Of a stretch of 64,000 nt of DNA, positions 1 to 8,728 are shown piece by piece. Each line of letters starts with the position of its first letter. Positions within the stretch are counted from its first letter, which is position 1. A model generated the notes under the pieces. The model worked only from the letters and a program-made list of their open reading frames with translations, had not been told where the DNA came from and did no database searches. The translations under genes were made by a program, and so were the position numbers. Source of the DNA: Deinococcus soli (ex Cha et al. 2016) (GTDB lineage Bacteria; Deinococcota; Deinococci; Deinococcales; Deinococcaceae); assembly GCF_001007995.1 (NCBI RefSeq), contig NZ_CP011389.1, positions 186,001 to 250,000 of the forward strand, in the 5' to 3' direction.

Positions 1-6
1 TGCGTT

Positions 7-1302
7 TCATGCGTGCTCCTGAAGGAAGGTGGCGAGGTCGGCGGCGGCGAGGCTGCGCTGCTCACCGGTCCTGATGTTCTTGAGGCTGAGGGTGCCCTGC
101 GCGACCTCGTCGGTCCCGAGGAGGGCCACCCAGTGCGCGCCGCGCCGCTCGGCGTCGCGGAAGGCCGCGGCGGGTTTCATCGCGCGGTAGGCGAACTCCG
201 CGCGGGCGTGCGCGCGGGCTCTCATGGCGGTGCGCGCGGCGTGCGGGACGTTCACCTCGTCCAGCGCGGCGACGTACAGCAGCGGCCCGGCGATCTCCGG
301 GAGGGCCATCCCCTCGGCCTCCAGCGCCAGCAGCAGCCGCTCTACGCCGAACGCCCAGCCGATGCCGGGAATAGGCTCCTTGCTGCCGAGTTCCTGCGCC
401 AGCCCGTCGTAGCGGCCCCCGCCGCCCAGCGCGGATTTCGCGCCGACGCCCTCGTGGTGCAGTTCCCAGGCGGTGCGGCGGTAGTAGTCCAGGCCTCGCA
501 CGATGCTGGGGTCGATGTCGTAGTCCACGCCCCACTCGGTCAGGTAGGCCTGCACGGCGCGGAAGTGCGCGCCCGCCTCCTCACCCAGGAAGTCCAGCAT
601 GGGCTTCACGCCGAGTTCCGCGAGCAGCTCCTGATCCGAGGCGCTCTTGCTGTCGAGGATGCGCATGGGGTTGCGGGTCAGGCGGTCCTTCGAGTCGTCC
701 GACAGGCGCTCCAGCTGCGGCGTGAACAGCTCCCGCAGGTACGTGTTGTAGCGCTCGCGGTCCTCCGGGTCGCCGATGCTGCCCAGCTTCACGCGCACTC
801 CCGTCAGGCCCAGTTCACGCACCACGCCCACCATCAGCGCGATCGCCTCGGCGTCCACCAGCGCGTCCGTGCTGCCCAGCACCTCGTAATCCACCTGATG
901 GAACTGCCGCAGGCGCCCGCGCTGCTGCCGCTCGGCGCGGAACATCGGCCCGTGCGTCCACAATTTCAGCGGCGCGGGCAGCTGCTTGAGCCCATTCTGC
1001 AGGTACGCGCGCACGATGGCTGCCGTCCCCTCGGGCCGCAGGATGTACCCGCCGTGATCCCCGAAGTAATACACGGTGAACATCTCCTTGCGGACGATGT
1101 CCGTGCTGCCCCCCACGCCACGCTTCACGAGGTCCGCCTCCTCGAACAGGGGCGTGTCGATGCGCTGCGCGCCCGCGCGTTCCAGAACGCGCCTTGCCTT
1201 CTCCACCAGCCAGCCGTGCGCCTGCGCCGAAACGTCAAGCGTGAGTTTCGGACTCAGGGCCGGGAGGTGATCTTCTGTGCCCTTGGGGCGGTTGATCGCC
1301 AT
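7..1302 (-). CDS. hisS: Histidyl-tRNA synthetase
   Basis: Class II aminoacyl-tRNA synthetase that charges tRNA-His in the cytosol. The 431-residue product has the class II motif 2 region with [17 protein letters not shown] at about 120-137, the RPEGTA segment at about 89-94, the histidine-specific [11 protein letters not shown] segment, and the glycine-rich motif 3 region GGGGRYDGL. The length fits bacterial HisRS. I start at the ATG of [14 protein letters not shown] (1300-1302) because the family begins there; a longer frame upstream adds an unrelated tail. A TATGCT box lies 9 nt upstream of this ATG, so the mRNA is probably leaderless or nearly so. The stop lies at 7-9, inside the window, so the gene is complete. 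Confidence 0.97.
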   Translation of the reverse strand: MAINRPKGTEDHLPALSPKLTLDVSAQAHGWLVEKARRVLERAGAQRIDTPLFEEADLVKRGVGGSTDIVRKEMFTVYYFGDHGGYILRPEGTAAIVRAYLQNGLKQLPAPLKLWTHGPMFRAERQQRGRLRQFHQVDYEVLGSTDALVDAEAIALMVGVVRELGLTGVRVKLGSIGDPEDRERYNTYLRELFTPQLERLSDDSKDRLTRNPMRILDSKSASDQELLAELGVKPMLDFLGEEAGAHFRAVQAYLTEWGVDYDIDPSIVRGLDYYRRTAWELHHEGVGAKSALGGGGRYDGLAQELGSKEPIPGIGWAFGVERLLLALEAEGMALPEIAGPLLYVAALDEVNVPHAARTAMRARAHARAEFAYRAMKPAAAFRDAERRGAHWVALLGTDEVAQGTLSLKNIRTGEQRSLAAADLATFLQEHA

Positions 1303-1388
1303 AACCCGAGCAGCATAGCGCCTGCACGGCAAAACCCCCCTGTGCCGGACGGTGGGCACGCCCCGCCCTGGCCCCAGAACAGGGGAGA

Positions 1389-1418
1389 GGGCGGCCCCCG
1401 GACTCCCGGACGCCGCCC
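1389..1418 (-). terminator. GC-rich hairpin between lipoprotein gene and hisS
   Basis: Seven-bp perfect arms GGGCGGC (1389-1395) and GCCGCCC (1412-1418). It lies downstream of the lipoprotein stop on the minus strand. There is no clear T-run, so it is only a candidate terminator. Confidence 0.3.
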
Positions 1419-1448
1419 CCCACCCTTCACGCTCTGGTTACTGCCTGG

Positions 1449-1820
1449 TTACTGCTTGACGCTGAACGGCAACCCCGTGGAGCGCATCGCGCCGACCTCC
1501 ACGAACAGCCAGCTTCCGCCCACCGGCGCGTCACTGGGCACGGTCAGCACGATCTGGCTGTCCGTCCACGACTGCACCGCCGCGGCCGGGAACACGTAGC
1601 CTCCCTCGCCCTGCTCGTTGGCGCCCAGGCGCACCTTGCCGGTGCTGGGCCCACCCAGGTACCGGCCCTGAATCGTCAGGGTGCCGCCGCGCGCGGCGCC
1701 CTCGGACGCCTTGATCAGCACCGGCGTGACCGTCACCATCCGGGACGCGCCCTGCTGGGCAGGCGCGCAGGCCACCAGCCCCCCAGCAATCAGTAAAGAA
1801 GCAACAAAGAAACGCAGCAT
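1449..1820 (-). CDS. Small lipoprotein with an IPT/TIG-like domain
   Basis: A 123-residue secreted lipoprotein. The N-terminus is a signal peptide ending in the lipobox LVAC (Cys at about 18), so the mature protein should be lipid-anchored. The rest reads as one immunoglobulin-like IPT/TIG fold: [20 protein letters not shown], then GxYLGGPST, and the late [10 protein letters not shown] and strand-like end. Such single TIG lipoproteins are usually structural or adhesive; no enzymatic residue is visible. It is divergent from the lipid kinase gene, with only 35 nt between the two start codons, so their promoters must overlap. On the minus strand AGGA of GAGGAAAGGAC precedes the ATG as ribosome-binding site. 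Confidence 0.75.
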   Translation of the reverse strand: MLRFFVASLLIAGGLVACAPAQQGASRMVTVTPVLIKASEGAARGGTLTIQGRYLGGPSTGKVRLGANEQGEGGYVFPAAAVQSWTDSQIVLTVPSDAPVGGSWLFVEVGAMRSTGLPFSVKQ

Positions 1821-1844
1821 GTCCTTTCCTCCGTGCAGGCAGTC

Positions 1845-1850
1845 TAATAC
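1845..1850 (+). promoter_or_regulatory. Candidate -10 box for the lipid kinase gene
   Basis: TAATAC sits 5 nt before the ATG at 1856, too close for a ribosome-binding site, which suggests a leaderless mRNA. The last base departs from the TANNNT pattern, so confidence is modest. Confidence 0.4.
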
Positions 1851-1855
1851 ATGAG

Positions 1856-2806
1856 ATGACAGGCAACGTCCCCACCCCCAGCGGCCCCCGCACCGGCACC
1901 CGCGTCCTTGTGGTGTTCAATCCCAAAAGCGGCAGCGGTGACAGTGAACTGCCGCAGTTCATCCAGCTGCTCCGTGAAGACGGCATGGACGTCGTGGAAC
2001 GCGAACTCCAGAACGACACCCCCATGCGCGACTACGTCACGGACCTCGACCAGTTCACGTACCTCGTCGGGGCCGGCGGGGACGGCACCGTCAGCAGCCT
2101 CGCGTACGCCGCGCAGTACAAGAACGTCCCCATGCTGGCCTTCCCGGCCGGCACCGCCAACCTCATTGCGCAGAACCTCGACCTGCCGCAGGACGCCGCC
2201 GGACTGGCCGCCATCATCCGCGACGGCCACAGCCTGCGCGTCGACATGGGCGAGATTGAGGTGCAGGGCGAGAAGAGCGGCTTCTGCATGCTCGCCGGCG
2301 CGGGCGCCGACGCCAGCATGATCCGCGACAGCGAGGAACTCAAGGACCGCTTCGGCGCCATGGCGTACGTCATGAGCGCCATGAAACAACTGAACCCCAA
2401 GAAGACCACCTTCCACCTGAAGATCGACGGGCAACCCCGGGAATTCGAGGGGATCGGGGTCATGATCGCCAACTTCGGCATGGCCAACTACCGCCTGCCC
2501 ATCACCAGCGACATCAGCCCCAGCGACGGCCGTTTCACCGTCATTCTGATGAAAGCCGGGAACATCATGCGGCTCCTCCCGAATCTGATCGACTCCGTGC
2601 GCGCCAAACTGAACCTCGGGGACCCCATGTTCAGCGGCAACCTCGAAACCATCGAGGCCCGCACCGTCGAGGTCGACGCCGACGAACCCTTCCCGCTGCA
2701 ATACGACGGCGAACTGCACGTCGAGACCACACCCTTCCAGGCCCGCATCCTGCCCGGCGCGATCCGCTTCCTCACCGCCGCCAAGCGCGACGACCTCGAA
2801 ACCTGA
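1856..2806 (+). CDS. Diacylglycerol kinase-family (YegS/BmrU-like) lipid kinase
   Basis: Predicted ATP-dependent lipid kinase of the DAGK catalytic family, phosphorylating diacylglycerol or a related lipid at the membrane face. The 316-residue protein opens with [12 protein letters not shown] (about 18-29, the phosphate-binding start of the family), carries the diagnostic GGDGT at about 74-78, the [11 protein letters not shown] [13 protein letters not shown] and, towards the end, the YegS-type C-terminal domain with [13 protein letters not shown]. All family landmarks are intact. It is monocistronic: the lipoprotein gene diverges upstream and the recombinase gene converges downstream. The lipid substrate cannot be told from sequence. 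Confidence 0.88.
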   Translation: MTGNVPTPSGPRTGTRVLVVFNPKSGSGDSELPQFIQLLREDGMDVVERELQNDTPMRDYVTDLDQFTYLVGAGGDGTVSSLAYAAQYKNVPMLAFPAGTANLIAQNLDLPQDAAGLAAIIRDGHSLRVDMGEIEVQGEKSGFCMLAGAGADASMIRDSEELKDRFGAMAYVMSAMKQLNPKKTTFHLKIDGQPREFEGIGVMIANFGMANYRLPITSDISPSDGRFTVILMKAGNIMRLLPNLIDSVRAKLNLGDPMFSGNLETIEARTVEVDADEPFPLQYDGELHVETTPFQARILPGAIRFLTAAKRDDLET

Positions 2807-2824
2807 ACGTGGCCCTCACCACGG

Positions 2825-2849
2825 CCGCCCGGCGCACCTGCCCGGGCGG
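2825..2849 (+). terminator. Candidate terminator of the lipid kinase gene
   Basis: Arms CCGCCCGG (2825-2832) and CCGGGCGG (2842-2849) with a 9-nt loop, 18 nt after the stop codon. Only a short ATTT follows, so termination strength is uncertain. Confidence 0.5.
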
Positions 2850-2866
2850 TCATTTGATACGCACCC

Positions 2867-2886
2867 AAAAAGAGCGTCCAGGACGC
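2867..2886 (-). terminator. Intrinsic terminator of the recombinase gene
   Basis: Read on the minus strand, GCGTC-CTG-GACGC is followed directly by TCTTTTT. It lies about 70 nt beyond the recombinase stop codon in the correct orientation. The stem is short (5 bp). Confidence 0.55.
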
Positions 2887-2953
2887 AACAAAACACACAA
2901 GCTCACAGGAAGGCCAGGAAGGGGCCAGCAAACCCGGCCGAGGGGTACAACAC

Positions 2954-3919
2954 CTACCGGAAGGCCTCGACGGCGTCCGCCAGATCATCTTCCGGCACCT
3001 CCACGTACCGCCGCGTCGTATCCACCTGCTCATGGCCCAGAAATCCCGCCACCCGCGTGAAATCCTTGACCGCCGCGTACAGCTGCGTCCCCGCGTACTT
3101 GCGCCCGGCGTGAAAGCCCCGGAATTCATGCTCACGCCCGCACCGCAGCGCCAACGTCTGCAACCGCTCGTACGCCGACGAGTAAGCACGCCACGGCAGC
3201 ACGAACCCATCCCGCGTGGGGGACGCGGCCAGCAACGCCTCCAGCGACCCACGCAGACGACCGCTGAGTGGCACGATCCGCGCCTTGTCGCCCTTACCGT
3301 GCGCGACGAGCAGGCGCCGACCCGGCAGATTCACGTGCGACCACTCGACGGACAGCGCCTCCGCGATTCGCAGCCCAGCGTGCGTCAGCAGCAGCAGCAG
3401 CGCCGCCTCCCGCACGTCCGCCTCGGCGAGCATCGCCTGCACGAACTCCGCCCGGTACGGCGGGTTCTTCACCACGCCCTTCGTGCGGTCCTTCGGGCGC
3501 TTCACGTCCGCGAAGGGATCGGCGTCCGTCGCCCCCGCCCACCGCAGCGCGCGGTACAGCGCCCCGGCCGCCGCCACGCGCGCCATGACCGTCGCTGGCT
3601 TCAGGCCTGAGGCCGTCAGGGCCGCCACGTACAGCCCAGGCTCACGCCGCCCCGGGTGCAGCAGATTCCAGGCATTCGACGAGGCGTGCTCCAGCAGAAC
3701 CTCGACGCCCTTGCGGTACGCGCGCAGTGTGTGCGGACTGAGTTTCACGCCCGCACTGGTGTCGCTGCTGAGGTACGCGAGGGTCAGGGACCACAGGTCC
3801 TCGAAGGTCTTGTCCCGGGCGGCGGTGATGGCGCGGACCCGCAGGGCCTCGTCGGTGAGGCCAGCCAGCGCGCGGGCCTGGGCAAGGCGGTCGCCTACGT
3901 AAGGGGTAATCTCGGACAT
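2954..3919 (-). CDS. Tyrosine recombinase/integrase (XerC/D-like)
   Basis: A site-specific recombinase of the lambda-integrase superfamily, about 321 residues from the chosen start. An N-terminal SAM-like core-binding domain (about 35-120) is followed by the catalytic domain. Visible catalytic residues are Arg in HAGLRIAEAL, Lys in HGKGDKARIVPLSG, the HxxR box as FHAGRKYAG, His in GHEQVDTTRRY and the nucleophilic Tyr of RRYVEV. I start at the ATG of MSEITPY (3919); an ATG six codons upstream (3937) falls inside a palindrome that is more likely an operator. It diverges from the HNH reading frame and could be a chromosomal XerD-like enzyme or the remnant of a mobile element. No attachment site is apparent nearby. 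Confidence 0.88.
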   Translation of the reverse strand: MSEITPYVGDRLAQARALAGLTDEALRVRAITAARDKTFEDLWSLTLAYLSSDTSAGVKLSPHTLRAYRKGVEVLLEHASSNAWNLLHPGRREPGLYVAALTASGLKPATVMARVAAAGALYRALRWAGATDADPFADVKRPKDRTKGVVKNPPYRAEFVQAMLAEADVREAALLLLLTHAGLRIAEALSVEWSHVNLPGRRLLVAHGKGDKARIVPLSGRLRGSLEALLAASPTRDGFVLPWRAYSSAYERLQTLALRCGREHEFRGFHAGRKYAGTQLYAAVKDFTRVAGFLGHEQVDTTRRYVEVPEDDLADAVEAFR

Positions 3920-3927
3920 CTGCTCCG

Positions 3928-4189
3928 ATGATAACATGCCTTATCAACGTCGGGGTCATAACGGAACAGACATGCACGACGTGCGGCACTCCATTCACAC
4001 CACAATGCCAGCGCCGCCGCCAGATTCCATTTCGATCACCGCGTACCACTGGCCTCCGGTGGAACCCACTTGCTGGAGAGCCTCGAGCTGTGCTGCGGGG
4101 CGTGCAACCGCGCCAAATGGCACTACTCCAAGGTTGAATTCATGGCGTGGCTGATGGAAGCCGCCGAGCGCCTGCGGTCTGAAGGCTAG
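3928..4189 (+). pseudogene. HNH endonuclease, frameshifted
   Basis: Two overlapping frames together encode a complete ~86-residue HNH nuclease. The first frame, from ATG 3928, gives the zinc-binding TCTTCGTPFTPQCQRRR. The second frame, ending at TAG 4187-4189, gives RFHFDHRVPLASGGTH, then LELCCGACNRAKWHYS and an amphipathic end. Skipping a single C in the run of CGC codons around 4010-4022 joins them as RRRRFHFDH, the usual form of the family: paired CxxC motifs flanking the DH catalytic core. The break could be a real mutation, a sequencing error in a GC repeat, or a programmed shift. The stop codon overlaps the lnt stop on the other strand. Confidence 0.72.
3929..3946. promoter_or_regulatory. 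Palindrome TGATAA-N6-TTATCA, candidate operator
   Basis: Perfect 6-bp inverted repeat between the divergent recombinase and HNH frames, just upstream of the recombinase start and overlapping its candidate TATCAT -10 box. The position suits autorepression; the cognate regulator is not identified. Confidence 0.45.
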
Positions 4190-5685
4190 AAGTCCCGTTC
4201 GCGTCGGGTCATGCCGTACAGGATCATGCCGAGGGCCAGCATCAGCGCGGGCCAGTCGCCGAGGCGGACGTAGACGGTGGTGCCGGTCAGGAGGCGTGGG
4301 CGGACGTCGAGGGTGCGGAGTTCGGTGCCGTCCTGCACGGTCTGGATGGGCTGCCCGAGGTCGTTGACGGAGCCGGCGACGCCGTTGTTGACGCTGCGGA
4401 CGAGCCAGCGCCGCGTCTCGATGGCGCGCACGCGGCCCATGTTGAAGTGCTGCTGCACGCCCCAGCCCCGGTACCAGCCGTCGTTGCTGGGGTTCACGAG
4501 AACCTCCGCTCCCTGGGCGGTCAGTGCGCGGGCGACCCTGGGGAAGACGCTGTCGTAGCAGATGTACGCGCCGTACAGGACGCCGTTCAGGGCGATGGGC
4601 GCGGGGGTGAGGTTGCGGGGCATGCTACCAAGCGGGAAGCCGAGGTTGCGTTCCAGCAAGTTGTAGATGGGCGTCAGGATGGGCCGGAAGGGGAACAGTT
4701 CGCCAAAAGGAACGGGCTGAGCCTTGGCGTTGACGCTCTGGACGCGGCCTGCGGTGTCGGTGGTGACGACGGTGTTGAATTCCTCGACCCGGTACTGATT
4801 GTCCAGGAGGGGCGTGAACTGCTGGCCGCTGTATCCCGTGATGCCGGGACCGGGAAAATTGGGGACTGCGGTTCCCTTGAGTGCCGGGGTGGACTGGTTA
4901 CGGACGCTGCTTTCACTCCAGACGACGACGCTGTCCTGGGGGCGGTTGAGGCTGGCTGCTCGTTGCACGTCGAATTCTGAAGCTGGGTCGAGGGTGTTGC
5001 TGGCGCGTCCAAAGACGTCGAAGGTGACGCGCATGACCCGCATGGGTTGTTCGGGGCCGGTGCCGGGGGTGCGGGTCAGGCCGTAGCCCAGGGCGGCAGC
5101 CCAGGCGCCGGCAGCGAGCAGCGCGGGGGTGAGGGGGCGTCTCCCCTGCTGCTGCCGCTCGGTCCAGGCGTGGGCGAGGCTGGCGGCGGTGAGGGTCACG
5201 AGGACACTGCCGAGCAGCACGCCGCCCAGGTCGGCGATCTGGATGGTGGGGGTGGGCAGCAGGGTGTACCCGAGGGTGGGCCAGGGGAAGGCGAGGGGGC
5301 CCAGGAAGCGTAGCCATTCGAGGATCACCCACGCGCCGGCCAGTGTCCAGATGCGGCCGGTGCGGGTGCGGGTGACGCTGGTGGCGAGGAACGCGGCGGC
5401 CGCCAGGAACGCGCCTTCCAGGGCGAACAGCAGCGCGGCGGCGGCGGCGAGGGGTGGGAAGCCCAGGAGGTTCACGAGGAATGCGCCGAGCCACCACAGG
5501 TGCAGGCCGAAGTACCCGAAGCCCACCCAGAAGGCGCGTCCGGCGGCGTGCCTGGGGGTGGGGGCGGCGGCGATGAACGGCAGGATCAGGGCGAGCGGGA
5601 GGAACGCGGCCCAGCTCCAGGGCAGGGGGAGGCCGCAGGCGGCGAGGAGCAGGCCGAGCAGGAGGCCGGTGGCGGGCGTGGGCAT
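4186..5685 (-). CDS. lnt: Apolipoprotein N-acyltransferase
   Basis: Integral membrane enzyme that N-acylates the lipid-modified N-terminal cysteine of lipoproteins, the last step of lipoprotein maturation. The 499-residue protein has a multi-pass hydrophobic N-terminal half (residues 1-210) and a carbon-nitrogen hydrolase (nitrilase) domain. The catalytic triad is visible as Glu in VWSESS, Lys in NAKAQPVPFGE (with the following essential Glu of FGELFPF) and Cys in YICYDSVFP. In the best studied homologue the Cys-Tyr pair is followed by an essential Glu; here it is Asp. A TATAGT box lies 8 nt before the ATG. The window's lipobox proteins are potential substrates. Confidence 0.93.
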   Translation of the reverse strand: MPTPATGLLLGLLLAACGLPLPWSWAAFLPLALILPFIAAAPTPRHAAGRAFWVGFGYFGLHLWWLGAFLVNLLGFPPLAAAAALLFALEGAFLAAAAFLATSVTRTRTGRIWTLAGAWVILEWLRFLGPLAFPWPTLGYTLLPTPTIQIADLGGVLLGSVLVTLTAASLAHAWTERQQQGRRPLTPALLAAGAWAAALGYGLTRTPGTGPEQPMRVMRVTFDVFGRASNTLDPASEFDVQRAASLNRPQDSVVVWSESSVRNQSTPALKGTAVPNFPGPGITGYSGQQFTPLLDNQYRVEEFNTVVTTDTAGRVQSVNAKAQPVPFGELFPFRPILTPIYNLLERNLGFPLGSMPRNLTPAPIALNGVLYGAYICYDSVFPRVARALTAQGAEVLVNPSNDGWYRGWGVQQHFNMGRVRAIETRRWLVRSVNNGVAGSVNDLGQPIQTVQDGTELRTLDVRPRLLTGTTVYVRLGDWPALMLALGMILYGMTRRERDF

Positions 5686-5693
5686 CGCCTGCC

Positions 5694-5699
5694 ACTATA
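5694..5699 (-). promoter_or_regulatory. -10 box of lnt (near-leaderless)
   Basis: TATAGT on the minus strand, 8 nt before the lnt ATG, with no ribosome-binding site between. It matches the TANNNT leaderless pattern. Confidence 0.65.
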
Positions 5700-5780
5700 G
5701 GGGCCGGTGCGTCCGGGGATGGACCCGTCGGGTGGGTTGCGTGGGTGGTGGGTGCGGTTTTGTTCTAGGATGAACGCACC

Positions 5781-6485
<705 letters not shown>

Positions 6486-6500
6486 CGCATCCGAATGGAA

Positions 6501-6533
6501 GGGAGGGCCGCCCGGTGAGTGGGCGGCCCTCCC
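6501..6533 (+). terminator. Terminator of the phosphoesterase gene
   Basis: Thirteen-bp perfect stem GGGAGGGCCGCCC (6501-6513) and GGGCGGCCCTCCC (6521-6533), loop of 7 nt, 16 nt after the stop codon. It is followed by CTCTT only. Confidence 0.7.
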
Positions 6534-6552
6534 CTCTTGGTGCGTGCCTCAC

Positions 6553-6619
6553 AGCGGTTGGAAGTGGAATTGAAGGGCCAACACCACGCCCTTCAATTCC
6601 ACTTCCAACCGCTGGTGTT
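6553..6619. repeat. 26-bp perfect inverted repeat with interleaved second repeat
   Basis: Left arm 6553-6578 and right arm 6588-6613 are exact reverse complements over 26 bp, with a 9-nt loop. Bases 6580-6586 in the loop (AACACCA) are complementary to TGGTGTT at 6613-6619 directly after the stem, so the order is X-Y-X'-Y'. It lies between convergent genes, after a normal terminator, without a T-run. Confidence 0.85.
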
Positions 6620-6640
6620 ATCAGGTGCTCGCTCCGCTCG

Positions 6641-6679
6641 ATTCAGAGGTATTGAGGGATAACCTCAATACCTCTGAAT
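6641..6679. repeat. 17-bp perfect hairpin at the aminotransferase 3' end
   Basis: Arms 6641-6657 and 6663-6679 (ATTCAGAGGTATTGAGG and its complement) with loop GATAA. It ends 8 nt from the aminotransferase stop and may end its transcript, although no T-run follows. Confidence 0.8.
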
Positions 6680-6686
6680 GCTGCTG

Positions 6687-7832
<1,146 letters not shown>

Positions 7833-7839
7833 GGGGGTC

Positions 7840-7845
7840 AGCCTA
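7840..7845 (-). promoter_or_regulatory. Leaderless -10 box of the aminotransferase gene
   Basis: TAGGCT on the minus strand, 7 nt before the ATG at 7832. Confidence 0.65.
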
Positions 7846-7872
7846 GCGGATGTCCACGCCGGACGCAACATC

Positions 7873-7960
7873 ATTGCGATGCTACGGGAATACGCCTGTT
7901 TAGATTATAAAATATTGCGGGTATATCTGATTAAATCTCCTAAAATTGCGGGGTATGCTT
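7873..7960. promoter_or_regulatory. AT-rich regulatory island with three ATTGCG boxes
   Basis: An unusually AT-rich stretch for this chromosome between the divergent aminotransferase and HAD genes. ATTGCG occurs at 7873-7878, 7914-7919 and 7945-7950; the last two belong to a longer imperfect direct repeat ATTGCGG(G)GTAT. The intervals of 41 and 31 bp are close to whole helical turns, as expected for protein bound on one DNA face. Confidence 0.4.
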
Positions 7961-8025
7961 AGCCTCCGGACATGCTGCGACTGCCGGGGCGTCACTTCCG
8001 ACAATCGACCGGGAAAGCCGGAGGG

Positions 8026-8031
8026 TAGAGT
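8026..8031 (+). promoter_or_regulatory. Leaderless -10 box of the HAD phosphatase gene
   Basis: TAGAGT, 7 nt before the ATG at 8039. Confidence 0.7.
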
Positions 8032-8038
8032 GTCCGGC

Positions 8039-8728
8039 ATGTCCAGCCATCCTCCGCTGCGCGCGGTCCTGTTCGACCGGGACGACACCATCGCCTTCAC
8101 CGACCCTGGCGTGTACCGCGAGGCGGCCCGGTGGGCCCAGGAGACCTTCGGTATCGACGCCCGCACGTTCGGCGGCGCGCTGCGCGAGCAGTGGGACCGC
8201 CGCGCGATGGACTGGTGGGACCTACGCACGCCCGAGCAGGAGGACGCCTTCTGGCACGCCTACGGGCAGGAACTCGCGGGGATGCTCGGCCTGACGGCGC
8301 CGCAGATGACGCAGCTCATGGACCGCTGGCCGTACGAGGCGTACATGAAACCCGTCCCGAACGCGCGGGCAGTCCTCGGGACGCTGCGCGAGCGGGGGCT
8401 GAAGGTGGGCGTGCTCAGCAACACTCTGCCGAGCATCGACCGGACGCTGCGCTTCGTGGGTCTGGACGATCTGGTGGATGTCGCCGTGGCGACCTGCTCG
8501 GTCGGGGTGCACAAGCCGGACCCCGGCGCGTACCGGCACGCAGCGGACGCGCTGGGCGTGCGCCTGGAGGAAGTGCTGTTCGTGGACGACAAGATCGAGA
8601 ACGTCGTTGCCGCCCGCGCGCTGGGCATGCACGCCCTGCTGATCGACCTGAGCGGCGCGCACCCGGACGCCATTCACGACCTCGCGCAGGTGCTGGAGGC
8701 CGTCGAGGGGCTGGACGTCGCGTGCTGA
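8039..8728 (+). CDS. HAD-superfamily hydrolase (phosphatase-like)
   Basis: A 229-residue haloacid-dehalogenase fold protein. Motif I is LFDRDDTIAF (nucleophile Asp13, second Asp15, with Asp16 replacing the common Gly), motif II is LSNT, motif III is the Lys of VHKPDPG and motif IV is VDDKIEN. A helical cap domain fills residues 20-95. The start at ATG 8039 is set by the TAGAGT box 7 nt upstream; the open frame continues further up without any ribosome-binding site. The last bases overlap the GTG of the dipeptidase gene by 7 nt, so the two are cotranscribed. Typical substrates are phosphoglycolate or sugar phosphates, not resolvable here. Confidence 0.88.
   Translation: MSSHPPLRAVLFDRDDTIAFTDPGVYREAARWAQETFGIDARTFGGALREQWDRRAMDWWDLRTPEQEDAFWHAYGQELAGMLGLTAPQMTQLMDRWPYEAYMKPVPNARAVLGTLRERGLKVGVLSNTLPSIDRTLRFVGLDDLVDVAVATCSVGVHKPDPGAYRHAADALGVRLEEVLFVDDKIENVVAARALGMHALLIDLSGAHPDAIHDLAQVLEAVEGLDVAC

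Noticed and set aside
13..1599. Long open frame antisense to hisS (and similar long frames opposite fdhF, uvrA2, uvrD, sucC and pepF)
   Set aside because: Low-complexity Arg/Ala/Gly/His-rich translations typical of antisense frames in high-GC DNA; no start signals or family features.
2807..4200. Integrated prophage or island
   Set aside because: Only a recombinase and a broken HNH gene are present; no attachment repeats, structural genes or change in GC content beyond the two genes.
6553..6619. True pseudoknot at the interleaved repeat
   Set aside because: Pairing the loop with the bases immediately after a 26-bp stem leaves no connecting nucleotides, which is sterically unlikely. The complementarity is reported as a sequence fact only.
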